Positions 9,725 to 18,132 of a stretch of 22,669 nucleotides of DNA are shown here, piece after piece (within the stretch, counting starts at the first letter, position 1; the number at the start of each line of letters is the position of its first letter). The notes beneath the pieces are model-generated. The model saw only the letters and a program-made list of their open reading frames with translations. It ran no database searches and was not told the origin of the DNA. A program made the position numbers and the translations under genes. Source of the stretch: Lenisia limosa (taxonomy: Eukaryota > Breviatea); assembly GCA_001655205.1 (NCBI GenBank), contig LPNZ01006886.1:1-22669 (forward strand), in the 5' to 3' direction.

Positions 9725-10015
9725 TCAAAAACGCACGATATTATCTATGATTTTGTGAGGAGGACGGTAGTCAGCATAAAGGAAGAGTCGAATAGCCAGC
9801 AAGACAGCATGTGCGACCCCCTCTTCACGTATTGCATGCCCAAACATTTGTTGTAGATTGGACCGGCGGTATGGGAAGAAGTATGAGTGAGTAGTAAAAT
9901 TGTTGTGGCGCATATACAGATGATAAGAATTTGAAGACGTCGTGACAGATTCGGCTTGTAGCCACTTCCAGTTGCCCTTCAACTGACGCTTGCTGACGCC
10001 AGTATTCTTTCAAAA
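9725..10015 (-). CDS. ORF of unknown product, minus strand
   Basis: About 96 codons are open after a possible acceptor (TTTTGAAAG). It reads NTGVSKRQLKGNWKWLQAES, then SYHLYMRHNNFTTHSYFFPY, MFGHAIREEGVAHAVLLAI and a stop just before 9725. An overlapping frame (EYWRQQASVEGQLEVATSR) is also open, so the frame choice is uncertain. It lies downstream, on the same strand, of the zinc-knuckle fragment and may belong to the same element. No domain is recognised. Confidence 0.35.
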
Positions 10016-10061
10016 GCCTTTTTCCTTTTCCAAAAACAAGCCATTTCCACATTGAGATTGC

Positions 10062-10133
10062 GCTTCGGGGGTGTAATATTCTATTGTCTTCTGACTTCTG
10101 ATTTCCTTATTATATGCCTGTTCGGTGACAGAT
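10062..10133 (+). repeat. Dispersed 72-bp repeat, copy 1
   Basis: Nearly the same as 17355-17427 in direct orientation (GCTTCGGGGGTGTAATATTC through GTGACAGAT), with a few substitutions and one indel. The flanks do not match. Each copy borders a candidate ORF, so it may be a remnant of a repeat family. Confidence 0.75.
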
Positions 10134-10137
10134 ATTT

Positions 10138-10317
10138 TCAGCTTGATAATGAAGAACAAGGGAGTTGTATCAATACACCATATATCATTAAGTTTTTGCG
10201 CTTGGGGCAGCCCTGCTTGGGGTGACCCGCTTGCTTACAGAAGAAACAGGAGTGGTTGCGGGGACAGGGATTACGGCGGCAATCGCGATCAGAGTTGTAA
10301 TCGCGGCAAATAAGCTT
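10138..10317 (-). CDS. Gag-like zinc-knuckle fragment
   Basis: The minus strand reads KLICRDYNSDRDCRRNPC, PRNHSCFFCKQAGHPKQGCP and KRKNLMIYG to a TGA at 10138-10140. CFFCKQAGHPKQGC fits the CCHC zinc knuckle (C-x2-C-x4-H-x4-C). It is preceded by a CCCH-like C-x7-C-x4-C-x3-H-x-C arrangement that I associate with nucleic-acid-binding ORFs of eukaryotic retroelements. It starts just after an ATATTCAG acceptor. The role would be binding element RNA or DNA. No reverse transcriptase is seen nearby, so this is a fragment. A cellular CCHC protein is the alternative. Confidence 0.65.
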   Translation of the reverse strand, partial: KLICRDYNSDRDCRRNPCPRNHSCFFCKQAGHPKQGCPKRKNLMIYGVLIQLPCSSLSS

Positions 10318-10504
10318 GCTGAATATGTTAGAATATCACATAGTCTGACATGATCGTTTCATTTCAATGACATTTCAATGACGCAAACGTACATGATGAT
10401 TCAACATCCTATATATTGATATGTGAAAAATATAATACCCACATACTTCTTTTTGTTGGAAGGGACCCATTTATTTCGCATTATCGTGATAGCATTGTAC
10501 TTTG

Positions 10505-10650
10505 AACTGATTCTCAGGTGGAACCGCGGCGGTGCCAGATTTGGCGTCAAGGACAAGCCTGTTATTGATGAATGGATCAGAGACTCAACCACTGCCTCCG
10601 GCTTCCAATGCCCTCGCTGATGCTGCCAGCCGGGAGAAGACATCCCAGAC
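10505..10650 (-). pseudogene. Possible upstream Gag-like segment with in-frame TGA
   Basis: The minus strand reads MSVWDVFSRLAASARALEAG, a TGA at 10585-10587, then VSDPFINNRLVLDAKSGTAA and VPPENQFK before a GTACAA that could be a donor. It precedes the zinc-knuckle segment on the same strand and may be its N-terminal neighbour. The frame across the joint does not resolve cleanly. A further minus-strand piece (SQQSNYDLMPDLYAFTEVLL, about 10830-10900) may belong too. No domain match could be made by eye. Confidence 0.35.
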
Positions 10651-11019
10651 CGACATGGCTCAAATATTTATGTCCCCCCTTTTGTCTTACTGTCTGTCAC
10701 TCTCTTACGATATTGTTTTTATATTAATTTAAGTCCATCTCAAGTATCATGCTGTTCATTCCATTATCATAAAAGGGTAGCGAAAAATAGAAATGTATGT
10801 GAATATATGTACCACTATGAGCAAGACCTCGGTGAAAGCATACAAGTCCGGCATCAAGTCGTAATTGGACTGCTGCGAAGAAGTGAAAACGAAACCACTT
10901 CCCATTACAGAAGAGAAAGTTAGTTTATCGTTATGTTAACATTATAATAAAAAAATTTAGGTTGTATTATGGTTAGCCTACATCTCCCCGCATGAAGGGA
11001 AGACAGACCTGCTGAGGCT

Positions 11020-11533
11020 ATGTTTCCGCTCTCGCCCCACCCCATCAAGGGACGTTATGCAGCCCAAAGGTATAATGATTACGTCCATACCTTACTAAGT
11101 ATCCAGAATGATCCTGAGCATCAATAAGGCCAACAAGTCCAAGCCAGTGAAACAGTCCCCCTATATGTCCTCCTCCCAGTTTCAGAAGCTCTTACACACT
11201 CGCCCACCAACTGGCCCGAACAAGAAGAAGAACATTCTCATTCGAGCTATTACCTCGCTCTTAATCTGCCGCATGAACGATTTCCTCCTCCCCACCACTA
11301 AGGACCTTGAGAGAGGTCCCACCATCGACAACATCAAGTTTGACGGCGATGAGGCTAGTATGACAGTGAAATTCACCAATAATTTGTTTTTTTCCCTCAC
11401 TCCCCCGCTAACCCAGCCAATACCCACCGAGCTGTCTTCTGCTGGCCCGACACAGGAACAATCGTCTGGTAGAGCCATGTACAACATCTTGCGCAGCGAC
11501 CTGAAGGGATTATTTGGTGAATGTATTCTCTAA
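11020..11533 (+). CDS. Two-exon ORF, possible tyrosine-recombinase-like fragment
   Basis: Exon 11020-11069 (MFPLSPHPIKGRYAAQ) joins across a 37-nt intron (11070-11106, GTATAA...TACTAAG...TATCCAG) to MILSINKANKSKPVKQSPYM. It continues FQKLLHTRPPTGPNKKKN, ITSLLICRMNDFLLPTTKDL and IDNIKFDGDEASMTVKF to a TAA. About 158 residues in all. CRMNDFLLPTTKDL followed by a DI-x-F-DGD strand loosely recalls box I of tyrosine recombinases (R-x-S/N-E/D-L...D). No HxxR or Tyr motif follows, and the C-terminal third is Pro/Ser-rich. If this reading holds it would be a DIRS- or crypton-type remnant near the zinc-knuckle fragment. That assignment is speculative; the ORF and intron are better supported. Confidence 0.4.
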
Positions 11534-11539
11534 AAAACC

Positions 11540-12060
11540 AAATACCCCCATTTGTATTGTATTTAGTGAATGGTGTATTGACATGTCAAATTTAGTGAAT
11601 GGAATTTCAAACAGTGAATTGATTTGACGTCATAGTTCAGCTCATTAATGAACTGAACTTACTTTTTCATCTAAACTTTCAAATTTGAAAAAAAGTCGAT
11701 ATTTATGGTGATTTGTTTATGGTATCCCTATGTATTCTTATGTTTTCCTAGATTTATTCACATATTTTCTTGCTCAACAATAATAATAATATTATTGAAA
11801 TGGTCTGTTGTATCCCCTTGGGGCCCGAGGCCTTGTTTCAATATGTTACTTTTTGGTTCGTGATCATACACAGCACAATTTTATCGACTACAAGCACGAA
11901 AACATTAGTATTTAGGTTTTTTACTGTGGAAATCATTTCCCGACCTAAAAACAGGGATAGTATTATATTTTTATCAAATTCTGGAGTAAAATTGGAAAAT
12001 GTATGAAACAAAAAAAGCCCAAAATCTACTCTGTTGGCTGATAACACATGATGGTTGAGA
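11540..12060. other. AT-rich non-coding stretch
   Basis: No convincing gene. TTTAGTGAATGG occurs twice (about 11563 and 11591), and a near-palindrome lies at 11635-11658. The ORFs here are low-complexity AT-rich frames. Confidence 0.4.
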
Positions 12061-12082
12061 ACAACAAAACAAACAAAGCCTA

Positions 12083-12231
12083 GGCCAGCCTACGACCGCC
12101 TCGGTCACTTCCTGTCGTTACTTTCTAATTCTACCACTACCAGGTGACTTAGCTCGATAATCGACCACACGTTCATTACCTTTGACTAGATGACATCTAT
12201 CGACCCCTCACCCTTGGGTCAACCCCAACGA
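12083..12231 (+). repeat. 149-bp direct repeat, copy 1
   Basis: Aligns without net indels to 12359-12507, offset 276 bp. The identical core includes CTACCACTACCAGGTGACTT, and CCCTTGGGTCAACCCCA lies near the right end. The right edge runs into an 8-bp-stem hairpin (CAACGACC at 12226-12233 with GGTCGTTG at 12244-12251). Confidence 0.85.
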
Positions 12232-12358
12232 CCGACCGACCTTGGTCGTTGAACAACCATCTTCCTGAGATCGGTCCTTACTAGGCTCAAAACAAATTTC
12301 TTCCTCCGTCAAGTCGGAACATACAGCATTAAATGTAATCTTTTTTTGGGTCGCCAAG

Positions 12359-12507
12359 GGTCAACCTACAACCGGATCGGTCGCTACCAGTTGTTACTTT
12401 CTGACTCTACCACTACCAGGTGACTTAACTTGAAAGTTAAGCAGACGTTCATTACCTTAGACTAGATGACATCTACCAACCCCTCGCCCTTGGGTCAACC
12501 CCAGCGA
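12359..12507 (+). repeat. 149-bp direct repeat, copy 2
   Basis: Second copy of the unit at 12083. Here the centre holds a perfect 8-bp inverted repeat, CTTAACTT-GA-AAGTTAAG (12424-12441), where copy 1 has a different sequence. Together the copies may be a short satellite or the ends of an element holding about 127 bp. Confidence 0.85.
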
Positions 12508-12719
12508 TGGCAATTTCACAGGTAACGAAAGTATTGATCAGAAGAAAGGTCCAGCAAAGGTATACTCAAAGGAAGATGGTAAGAGTTAACGCAAAAGCAA
12601 CTATTATTCGTTCCTTCAGCTTCCACTAAAGGTTATGACCCTAATCATAGATTAGAAAAGTGGTTTCAAGGGGGGAAAGACATTTGCTCTATTTGGGAAA
12701 ACTATAAGACGCTTTTGTG

Positions 12720-12876
12720 AAGAAAATTTGAAAGAGAACACATTATATTACTACTTTGAGGCCGATAAATGCAATCTAAAGGAGAGGCACAAGCGGGTAA
12801 TTGGTCACGGAGGGTCACATGCAAAGTTGAGATTTCTTAGTGAGCTCGAGAAGTGGTCCCCAAATCTAAGCTTTTG
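12720..12876 (+). CDS. Short ORF, unknown product
   Basis: Fifty-one open codons plus a TGA stop: RKFERENTLYYYFEADKCNL, KERHKRVIGHGGSHAKLRF and LSELEKWSPNLSF. The frame is also open upstream of a TGA at 12717-12719 (WENYKTLL), so this may be a broken longer ORF. The composition is protein-like, but nothing is recognised. Confidence 0.3.
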
Positions 12877-13099
12877 AAGTCAAAAATCTAGACAAAAATT
12901 AGGTTTTTAGTCAAATACAAAATCTAAGTACCATCTAAGGAAAAGCTTAGAATCTAAGGGTGGTCGAACGCGGCCTCACTCTAGTGCTCGGGCCGTAGCT
13001 TGGTAGAACTGGCTAACCACCCCCCTCATTATGCTGTTCCAATATAACATTGACTATCAATAAATCTGATGTACCTCACTCCCATACCAGTGCGGCAAC

Positions 13100-13856
13100 G
13101 ACACTGGTGTTCCAGGCTAGGAGGCAAGTTGTTGTTGGAGGTGTAGGTATTGAACTCCTTGTCGTCAGTAAAGGTCACGAACTTGTCGCCAACCAGTCTT
13201 AGCGAGAGTCCGACTTACGACAGAGATGGCCTCGATGAGCTCCAGGGTGTTGATCTCAGCTGTAAAGTGCGGGACGGGGAGGAGGGAAGAGACGAACTCT
13301 TCACTGTAAGGGACAAGAGAAGTGCTTAGTGTGAGCCTTGGGCTTCAGCTTGGATCTTGTCGTTGATGAAGTTGATGCTGGCAACAGCGAATGCCTTACC
13401 GGTTTGGACGGGAGTGGTGGCGGTGATGTTGGCACTCAAAACGGCTCCCATTGTGCGTAACTGACAAAACTCAGTAGTGTCAGCGCCGATGTTGGTTATG
13501 CCCTTGGAGAATGACTTGGGAACCTTTGACAAAAGGCAACCACGAACGCCAGCCTTGAGCACACTGAAACTCATAAGGTCAAGAGTTGTGAGGCGTAGGA
13601 GATGTGGGAAGGGAGGAAGAAAGGAAAGATTTTGTTATTAAGAAGATGTTTTAGTACAAGGGGAGCGTATCAGAAGCAATGTACGTCGAGCAGTAGTCAA
13701 GCCCAGAAGTCATTAGGAATGGAGTACTTATGGCAGTACTCGTTGACAAAAGGGACGAAGACATCGAAATCAAGGTCTCAACAGTATCATGTTTCACCTA
13801 CAATACATTCCTTAAAAGCCTCAATAAACATCGGTATTGTAAATGCCTTTTCAAAT
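13100..13856 (-). pseudogene. Multi-exon family member (copy X), with in-frame stops
   Basis: Not recognised; it resembles the gene at 634-1078. Block 13856-13697 follows TTTAG and reads FEKAFTIPMFIEAFKECIVG, then LDFDVFVPFVNEYCHKYS. It has in-frame TGAs at 13787, 13778 and 13697. Block 13574-13326, after TTTCAG or from its own ATG, reads VLKAGVRGCLLSKVPKSF, NIGADTTEFCQLRTMGAVL and FAVASINFINDKIQAEAQ to TAA. A third block from about 13310 follows CTTACAG (EEFVSSLLPVPHFTAEINTL, ELIEAISV). It shifts frame near a GTAAGT to VGDKFVTFTDDKEFNTYTSN. VPFVNEY and EFCQLR line up with LPLLNVFY and EFCKLK of copy Y, in the same order. The gene may have decayed. Its function is unknown. Confidence 0.5.
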
Positions 13857-13953
13857 CTAAAGTGAAGCTATTCATAGTTCTCAAAAAAGATAAAGGTTGT
13901 TCCTAAGAAATAGGTGACAGCAGCATTTTTAATCTTGTAACCCCCCATTCCTT

Positions 13954-14239
13954 CTAGCGTTTTAGAGAGCTCAATACGGTGGCGCCATAGGGGCGGATCT
14001 TCTCCTTCTCCTTCTCGGAGATGGTCATGTTGGCACCGAGACGGCGGGTACCTGAAACACCGCTGGAGCTGATACACAAGAGGACAAACTGTTTTTAGGT
14101 AGCTATTATGTAAGCAAAAATGATAATTTTCCATCTAATTCCCCTCTAACCAGATCGTACCGACCAAGGTTATATGCTGGATGGCCTTGGGCTTGCGGCG
14201 GTAGGCGATCTTAGACTCCTTGAAGATCACAACTTTGGC
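13954..14239 (-). CDS. Two-exon gene 3' end, basic unknown protein
   Basis: Exon 14239-14161 follows TCCAG and reads AKVVIFKESKIAYRRKPKAI, QHITLVG. A 109-nt intron (14052-14160, GTACGA...TTTCAG) splits a Gly codon and joins in frame to TRRLGANMTISEKEKEKIRP and YGATVLSSLKR, with a TAG stop at 13954-13956. No frame damage is visible, and the splice sites and phase are clean. The product is basic with a charged helix (EKEKEKIR). It is unassigned. It shares strand and codon style with the exons on either side and may be part of the same transcription unit. Confidence 0.6.
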
Positions 14240-14289
14240 CTGGAATGGTCAACAGTGAACTTAAAAAGGGGTGATAAATTAGTAATTGC

Positions 14290-14660
14290 CAGATAAAAAG
14301 ACTAAACCAACCATTCTTATGATTCTTATCAGGGAGCGGGAAACAACGTGTGCCGGAGGCTTGGAAATGCTGAAGCTTCTCCTTCAAATCAAACCTTTCG
14401 AAAGTACAATCATTGTTTCTTGCGCCAGTCTGGAGATGGAGGAGGTGGTTTCCATAGAAAAGAAAATTTGAAACATTTGAAAACAAAAACTAGGAGGAGA
14501 GACGCTAATGAGCATGGAGGCTCTTGAGGAAGTACCGAGTGCATCTCTTGCGGAACGCGACTGTGTACCCCAAAACTCATTGGAGTCATTCACTGCCCTG
14601 TTGAACGCAAATTTGAATGCTTCGTCTCTCAATAGGTAGAAAACAATTTTCAAGACAAGG
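14290..14660 (-). CDS. Minus-strand exon fragments, unknown product
   Basis: Two blocks. About 14640-14520 reads LRDEAFKFAFNRAVNDSNEF, then shifts frame at a GGGG run to YTVAFRKRCTRYFLKSLHA. About 14440-14300, after a CTCCAG acceptor, reads TGARNNDCTFERFDLKEKLQ, HFQASGTRCFPLPDKNHKN up to a GTTGGT donor. Phase into the next exon (14239) does not resolve. The homopolymer frameshift may be a base-call error. No domain is recognised. Confidence 0.4.
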
Positions 14661-14789
14661 GTTGCTGTAGTCTTGTGGCGATTTGTAAATGAACTCAGGA
14701 AGCTACAAAAAAGTTAGTTTTTGTTAGACAGGTGTTAAAACCAAATTTGCGGAGGGATTCTGGGCGGTAATGAGGAGTACAGCATGTAT

Positions 14790-14975
14790 CTATCTGATGT
14801 TCGCAATGAAGAGGGCTAATTGGTCGATGAAGACCCGCTTGTCCTTCGCTTTATAGATTCTGGTGTGAGCAAAACCGGTGAACCGCTTAAAGACTGGGGT
14901 GAAGTAAAAAAGGATGTGAGAGAACCAAACCTTCAGTGACTCTGACTTCAGATCAGTCAATGAATATGCATCCCA
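14790..14975 (-). CDS. Exon of unknown protein, open for about 60 codons
   Basis: After a possible TTTGAG acceptor the minus strand reads TWDAYSLTDLKSESLK, VWFSHILFYFTPVFKRF and TGFAHTRIYKAKDKRVFIDQ, LALFIANIR, then TAG at 14790-14792. A 37-nt GT-AG intron (14894-14930) is also possible by sequence, but only the unspliced reading keeps this frame. A hydrophobic segment (SHILFYFTPVF) is followed by a basic one. The family is not recognised. Confidence 0.5.
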   Translation of the reverse strand, partial: WDAYSLTDLKSESLKVWFSHILFYFTPVFKRFTGFAHTRIYKAKDKRVFIDQLALFIANIR

Positions 14976-15283
14976 CGTGTCTCAAATCCAGATCATCATC
15001 ATGATTTTATATCTTGAAACTTTTTTGATCATTTTGAGTATCATGGCTTCCGAAAATGAGAAAAGGAACAAGGTCAAAAACAATCTCAAGTTGTCCAAAG
15101 TTTTGACGTGTCCTGTGATTTTGTTGTCAGGAGCATTAACATATTGCATACTCTCTGAGATAACAAAATGTATTGACTTTTTTGGGCTTGTTCGCGGCTG
15201 TTAACACTCATGTGCCTTAAATTCATAATTTTTTGGGGCAAGTATCCCTTGCTGTATTAACATGCAAGTAGTTTATTCTTTAG

Positions 15284-15600
15284 GTTGTATGTTGTTCACC
15301 ACTGGAACGTTCGGCTATTGCTGATCAATTGACAGTTACAGGTGTAAAGTTCTATTCAATGAGATGGGTTTTATTATTTTTGATTAAATTAAGGGACGAG
15401 ATGCACTTGAACATTTAATATCGCTTCCACAATCAGAGAATCCTTCTGCAGTTATATTTTGTAACCCGATTCTACACCAAATCAAGAAGTCTGACTGTGC
15501 TGATCCATTTCAAACAACTACAATTGGGCCTGTTGGGATGGAAGTTGAGAATCGACCTCCAACTGAAGAGGAGCTAACCATCATTGATATTGAGCTCAAG
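15284..15600 (+). CDS. Hybrid histidine kinase, N-terminal half of degenerate receiver domain
   Basis: Exon 15284-15367 follows TTCTTTAG in phase 0 and is exactly 28 codons: VVCCSPLERSAIADQLTVTG, VKFYSMRW. A 26-nt intron (15368-15393) joins it in frame to GRDALEHLISLPQSENPSAV, IFCNPILHQIKKSDCADPF, TTTIGPVGMEVENRPPTEEE and LTIIDIELK, ending at GTAATT. Strand 1, helix 1, strand 2 and the following G-x-(D/E)-A-L helix match a receiver layout. The acidic pair and acceptor Asp are absent, as in the pseudo-receivers between the ATPase and true receiver of some hybrid kinases. Codons are A/T-ending like the HATPase piece at 1.6 kb. The linker to that domain is not found. It most likely continues into the exon at 21233. 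Confidence 0.65.
15368..15393 (+). other. 26-nt intron (predicted)
   Basis: It starts GTTTTA and ends AATTAAG, with a T-rich body. Its length is not a multiple of three, so only splicing joins YSMRW to GRDALEHL. Read through, the frame stops within about 16 codons. Confidence 0.75.
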
Positions 15601-16041
15601 GTAATTAAATTATATTTTTATTTGGCGTTTAATGAACTATTAAGTCGCAGTATTTACATGATTTTGTCAGTTCCCTATCCACAGGTACAATTATTTAATT
15701 CTTGCTTTTGCGTGTGTGTGTGTAAATCAATCCTTCTTCGAGAATACGTGTTTTATCTATCATAATTTAAAATATGATACTAACATATTATGTGTATTGT
15801 GTATTTTATTCATATTTAAACATTCATACATGTATGTATTGTATATGATATGTATTTATATACTATCTGTAGCTTGGTGTTTATATATTGCGAACAAGCC
15901 TTTTTAGTGGGAGAATCGACAGTTTCGAGAAAATTGAAGAAAAAAAAAAGGCTTTCACCACCTCGGCGTCACTGTGTTGGAGTTGCCTGCTTTGGCCTTT
16001 TGGCATTGATTTGGAGAGATAGCTACCAGTTATTGCAAGGG

Positions 16042-17046
16042 AGAGTTACAGGGGATTTCAATTTCGGGAGGCAGTTGTGATCGAAGGAAAGGTTTGAGGG
16101 AGCCAGTGGGCTATGGCGATATAGGGGCAGAACGCACCGGGATATGATATCAATCGGTTCAAAACGCTTTCACTGGCGTTGGAACGCCAGCAAACCAACC
16201 TCAGCCTTCCAGCTGTGACGCTTCTGCTAGCAACACTTTGCCTCTTCACAGGATCGTCACAACTGATATGTCATATTTTTCTCTTTATCACCCCTTTCCC
16301 GCTTTAGGCTTGAAGTACGCTTTCCCCCCTGTCTCCTCCTTTTTACTGTCATGCTCTCATCTCTGAACAGATCGTTACTGCTCTGCCGCCAATTCTGAGT
16401 AACATTCAGCAATCTGCAAAGGTATGTTTATGGGGGATTAAACGTTTCGTTTCATGAGCGTTATTACGCTGCCAGCTTGGTAAAAGCTTGTATACATCAA
16501 TGAACATACATTACCTGACCTTCAATTAGGCTTATAGACGTGTTGCTAAAAACGCTGTTCTGCTGATCTTCGGATTTGCTGGTGATGTTGAAGATGATAA
16601 CGAAGAGGAAGAAGAAGAAGATGGTGAGGATGAGTTTCAACAAGAAGGTCAACAAGAAGCGGTCAAGAAGGATGTCAAGTACCCCATTGAGACCACGGGC
16701 AAGCTCTTCGTCCAGGGTGTCACCGAGGCTCTTAACTCAGATGAGGAGGAGGCTGCCTTTCTCAACGACCCCTACAAGTTCACCACCAACGACTCTGCCG
16801 CCGCCATTTTCTTGAAACGCGTCATTCACCTCAAGAGGTCCCAGCTAAGACTACCCCTTTCGGGTGCTCTGTAAGGGGAGTTGGTAAGAAATGAACGTAG
16901 ATCAAAGTATCAAAATACACACTGAACTTTCAAATAGTTTTTAAATTGCACTTATTTTTTTTTTATGTGGTTGAATATTAATATCATAGGCGGGCTACAT
17001 CCGGTCCATTGTGTCTGCTGTCGGCTTCTGGTGGGTTCAGGCGTGC
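16042..17046 (+). CDS. Multi-exon gene with acidic tract, partly decayed, unknown product
   Basis: Not recognised. From 16042 the frame reads EGYRGFQFREAVVIEGKV, TGA (16095-16097), GSQWAMAI, TAG (16122-16124), then GYDINRFKTLSLALERQQTN and LSLPAVTLLLATLCLF. Exon 16372-16422 (IVTALPPILSNIQQSAK) lies between AACAG and GTATGT. It joins phase 0 across a 108-nt intron to 16531 (AYRRVAKNAVLLIFGFAGD), then a Glu/Asp tract, YPIETTGKLFVQGVTEALNS and NDPYKFTTNDSAAAIFLKRV. A one-base shift near 16840 leads to VPAKTTPFGCS at a GTAAGG donor. After a further intron comes AGYIRSIVSAVGFWWVQAC-TGA, with the stop at 17047-17049. Codons are C/G-ending like the minus-strand genes. The acidic stretch (GAAGAA runs) is low complexity. 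Confidence 0.5.
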
Positions 17047-17120
17047 TGATGTGGGAGGGGGGAAGGGGAAGGTGGGGGTCTTATGCATACTTCATATATA
17101 TATAATATAAAATACTCAAA

Positions 17121-17318
17121 ATGAAAAGATTTTACGTATCCAGAAGAAGGGTCGCCACCCCTATTGCCGATGCTCTCCGCTTCGATGATCTACCTAAAAT
17201 TGCGAATAGTGAAGGAACCAGTGCATTCATTGGAATGATGAAGGTTGGCTTACAGGGGAATAACGATTCTGCTTTGCCTCTATATAATCTGCTTAGGGCC
17301 GAGTGCACATTGGGGTAG
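17121..17318 (+). CDS. ORF of 65 codons, unknown product
   Basis: From ATG 17121: MKRFYVSRRRVATPIADALR, FDDLPKIANSEGTSAFIGMM, KVGLQGNNDSALPLYNLLR, AECTLG-TAG. Protein-like composition with a basic N-terminus. Nothing is recognised. The 73-bp dispersed repeat begins about 40 bp downstream. It could be a complete small protein or one exon. Confidence 0.35.
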   Translation: MKRFYVSRRRVATPIADALRFDDLPKIANSEGTSAFIGMMKVGLQGNNDSALPLYNLLRAECTLG

Positions 17319-17354
17319 TTGAATGTTGAAGCCTCATATATTACATTATTTATT

Positions 17355-17427
17355 GCTTCGGGAGTGTAATATTCTATTTGTCTTCTGACTTCAGATTTGC
17401 TTATGATATCCCTATTCTGTGACAGAT
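17355..17427 (+). repeat. Dispersed 72-bp repeat, copy 2
   Basis: Direct-orientation partner of 10062-10133. The similarity ends at GACAGAT in both copies. Confidence 0.75.
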
Positions 17428-17459
17428 GCCATTCTTTCTAACTGTCGTTAAAACAAACT

Positions 17460-17798
17460 ATGGTCAATATCCGGTTGATTTTAGCACTAAACAACCCTAA
17501 TGGGTCTAACCTAGTCCCCTACAAAGTATTTAAACGCTGGTGTTTGAATAACGTGTCCTTGATAAGGGCCAAGACGAAATCGCTGCTCGAAGAGGTGGGA
17601 GCAAGAGGTTGCTGCTCCCCCCAAAAAGTCTGTTCATCTCTATTGGCTTCCACAAAACAAGTTCTCAGGGGAATCTTTGAAACCCCAGTATTGCCAAAAA
17701 TCACCTGTTTTGATATTTTTCCAACGCTCTTACACCCACTGTTCCTACAGCCCGATACTTGTGAACACTTATTAGGGGGTTTTAAGTGGAGCCGATAG
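17460..17798 (+). CDS. ORF of 112 codons, unknown product
   Basis: From ATG 17460: MVNIRLILALNNPNGSNLVP, YKVFKRWCLNNVSLIRAKTK, SLLEEVGARGCCSPQKVCSS and LLASTKQVLRGIFETPVLP to a TAG. It is the longest uninterrupted plus-strand frame in this part, with mixed helical composition and many Cys. The antisense frame is also open (EANRDEQTFWGEQQPLAP), so the strand is not certain. No domain is recognised. Confidence 0.35.
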   Translation: MVNIRLILALNNPNGSNLVPYKVFKRWCLNNVSLIRAKTKSLLEEVGARGCCSPQKVCSSLLASTKQVLRGIFETPVLPKITCFDIFPTLLHPLFLQPDTCEHLLGGFKWSR

Positions 17799-18132
17799 GG
17801 GGGGAAAGTGGCAAAAGAGCCGATCATGGCAAATCGTAAGGTCTTATAAATTCCAAGACAGTTCGTCTAAATGTGAAAGTCGTTTTACTAGTTTCCGCTA
17901 ACATTTTTTTTTTACTTTTTCAGCAGTTCAAAGGCTCTTCGAGAAATAGTCATTCAAGGAACAAGGACAATATTTCTCCGGTTTTCTGGTCGGATGCAAG
18001 CCAAGCCTTCTTAATATCAAGGTTTAAATACAATTATACGGGACAAGATTTCCTTCTGAGAGCTTAACGTATTTGTTATTCTGGGAAGTCGACTAAATGT
18101 ACTCTGACCCTCTAAAGCTCTAGAACTTTGTC

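Noticed and set aside
11635-11658. Near-palindrome as an operator
   Set aside because: It is a 24-bp imperfect palindrome in AT-rich non-coding DNA with no promoter or gene beside it. Chance is sufficient.
13208-13228. A 21-nt intron at the GTAAGT in the 13.2 kb exon
   Set aside because: Removing it does not restore the following frame (VGDKFVTF). A frameshift or a different splice pair is more likely.
13697-13787. Non-standard genetic code with TGA as Trp
   Set aside because: The undamaged exons use TGG at every Trp I can place, and no clean exon uses TGA as sense. Decay or base errors explain the stops better.
15538-15907. Open frames with many Tyr, Ile and Cys after 15600
   Set aside because: They read through the predicted intron and AT/TG repeats. 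The composition matches non-coding DNA.
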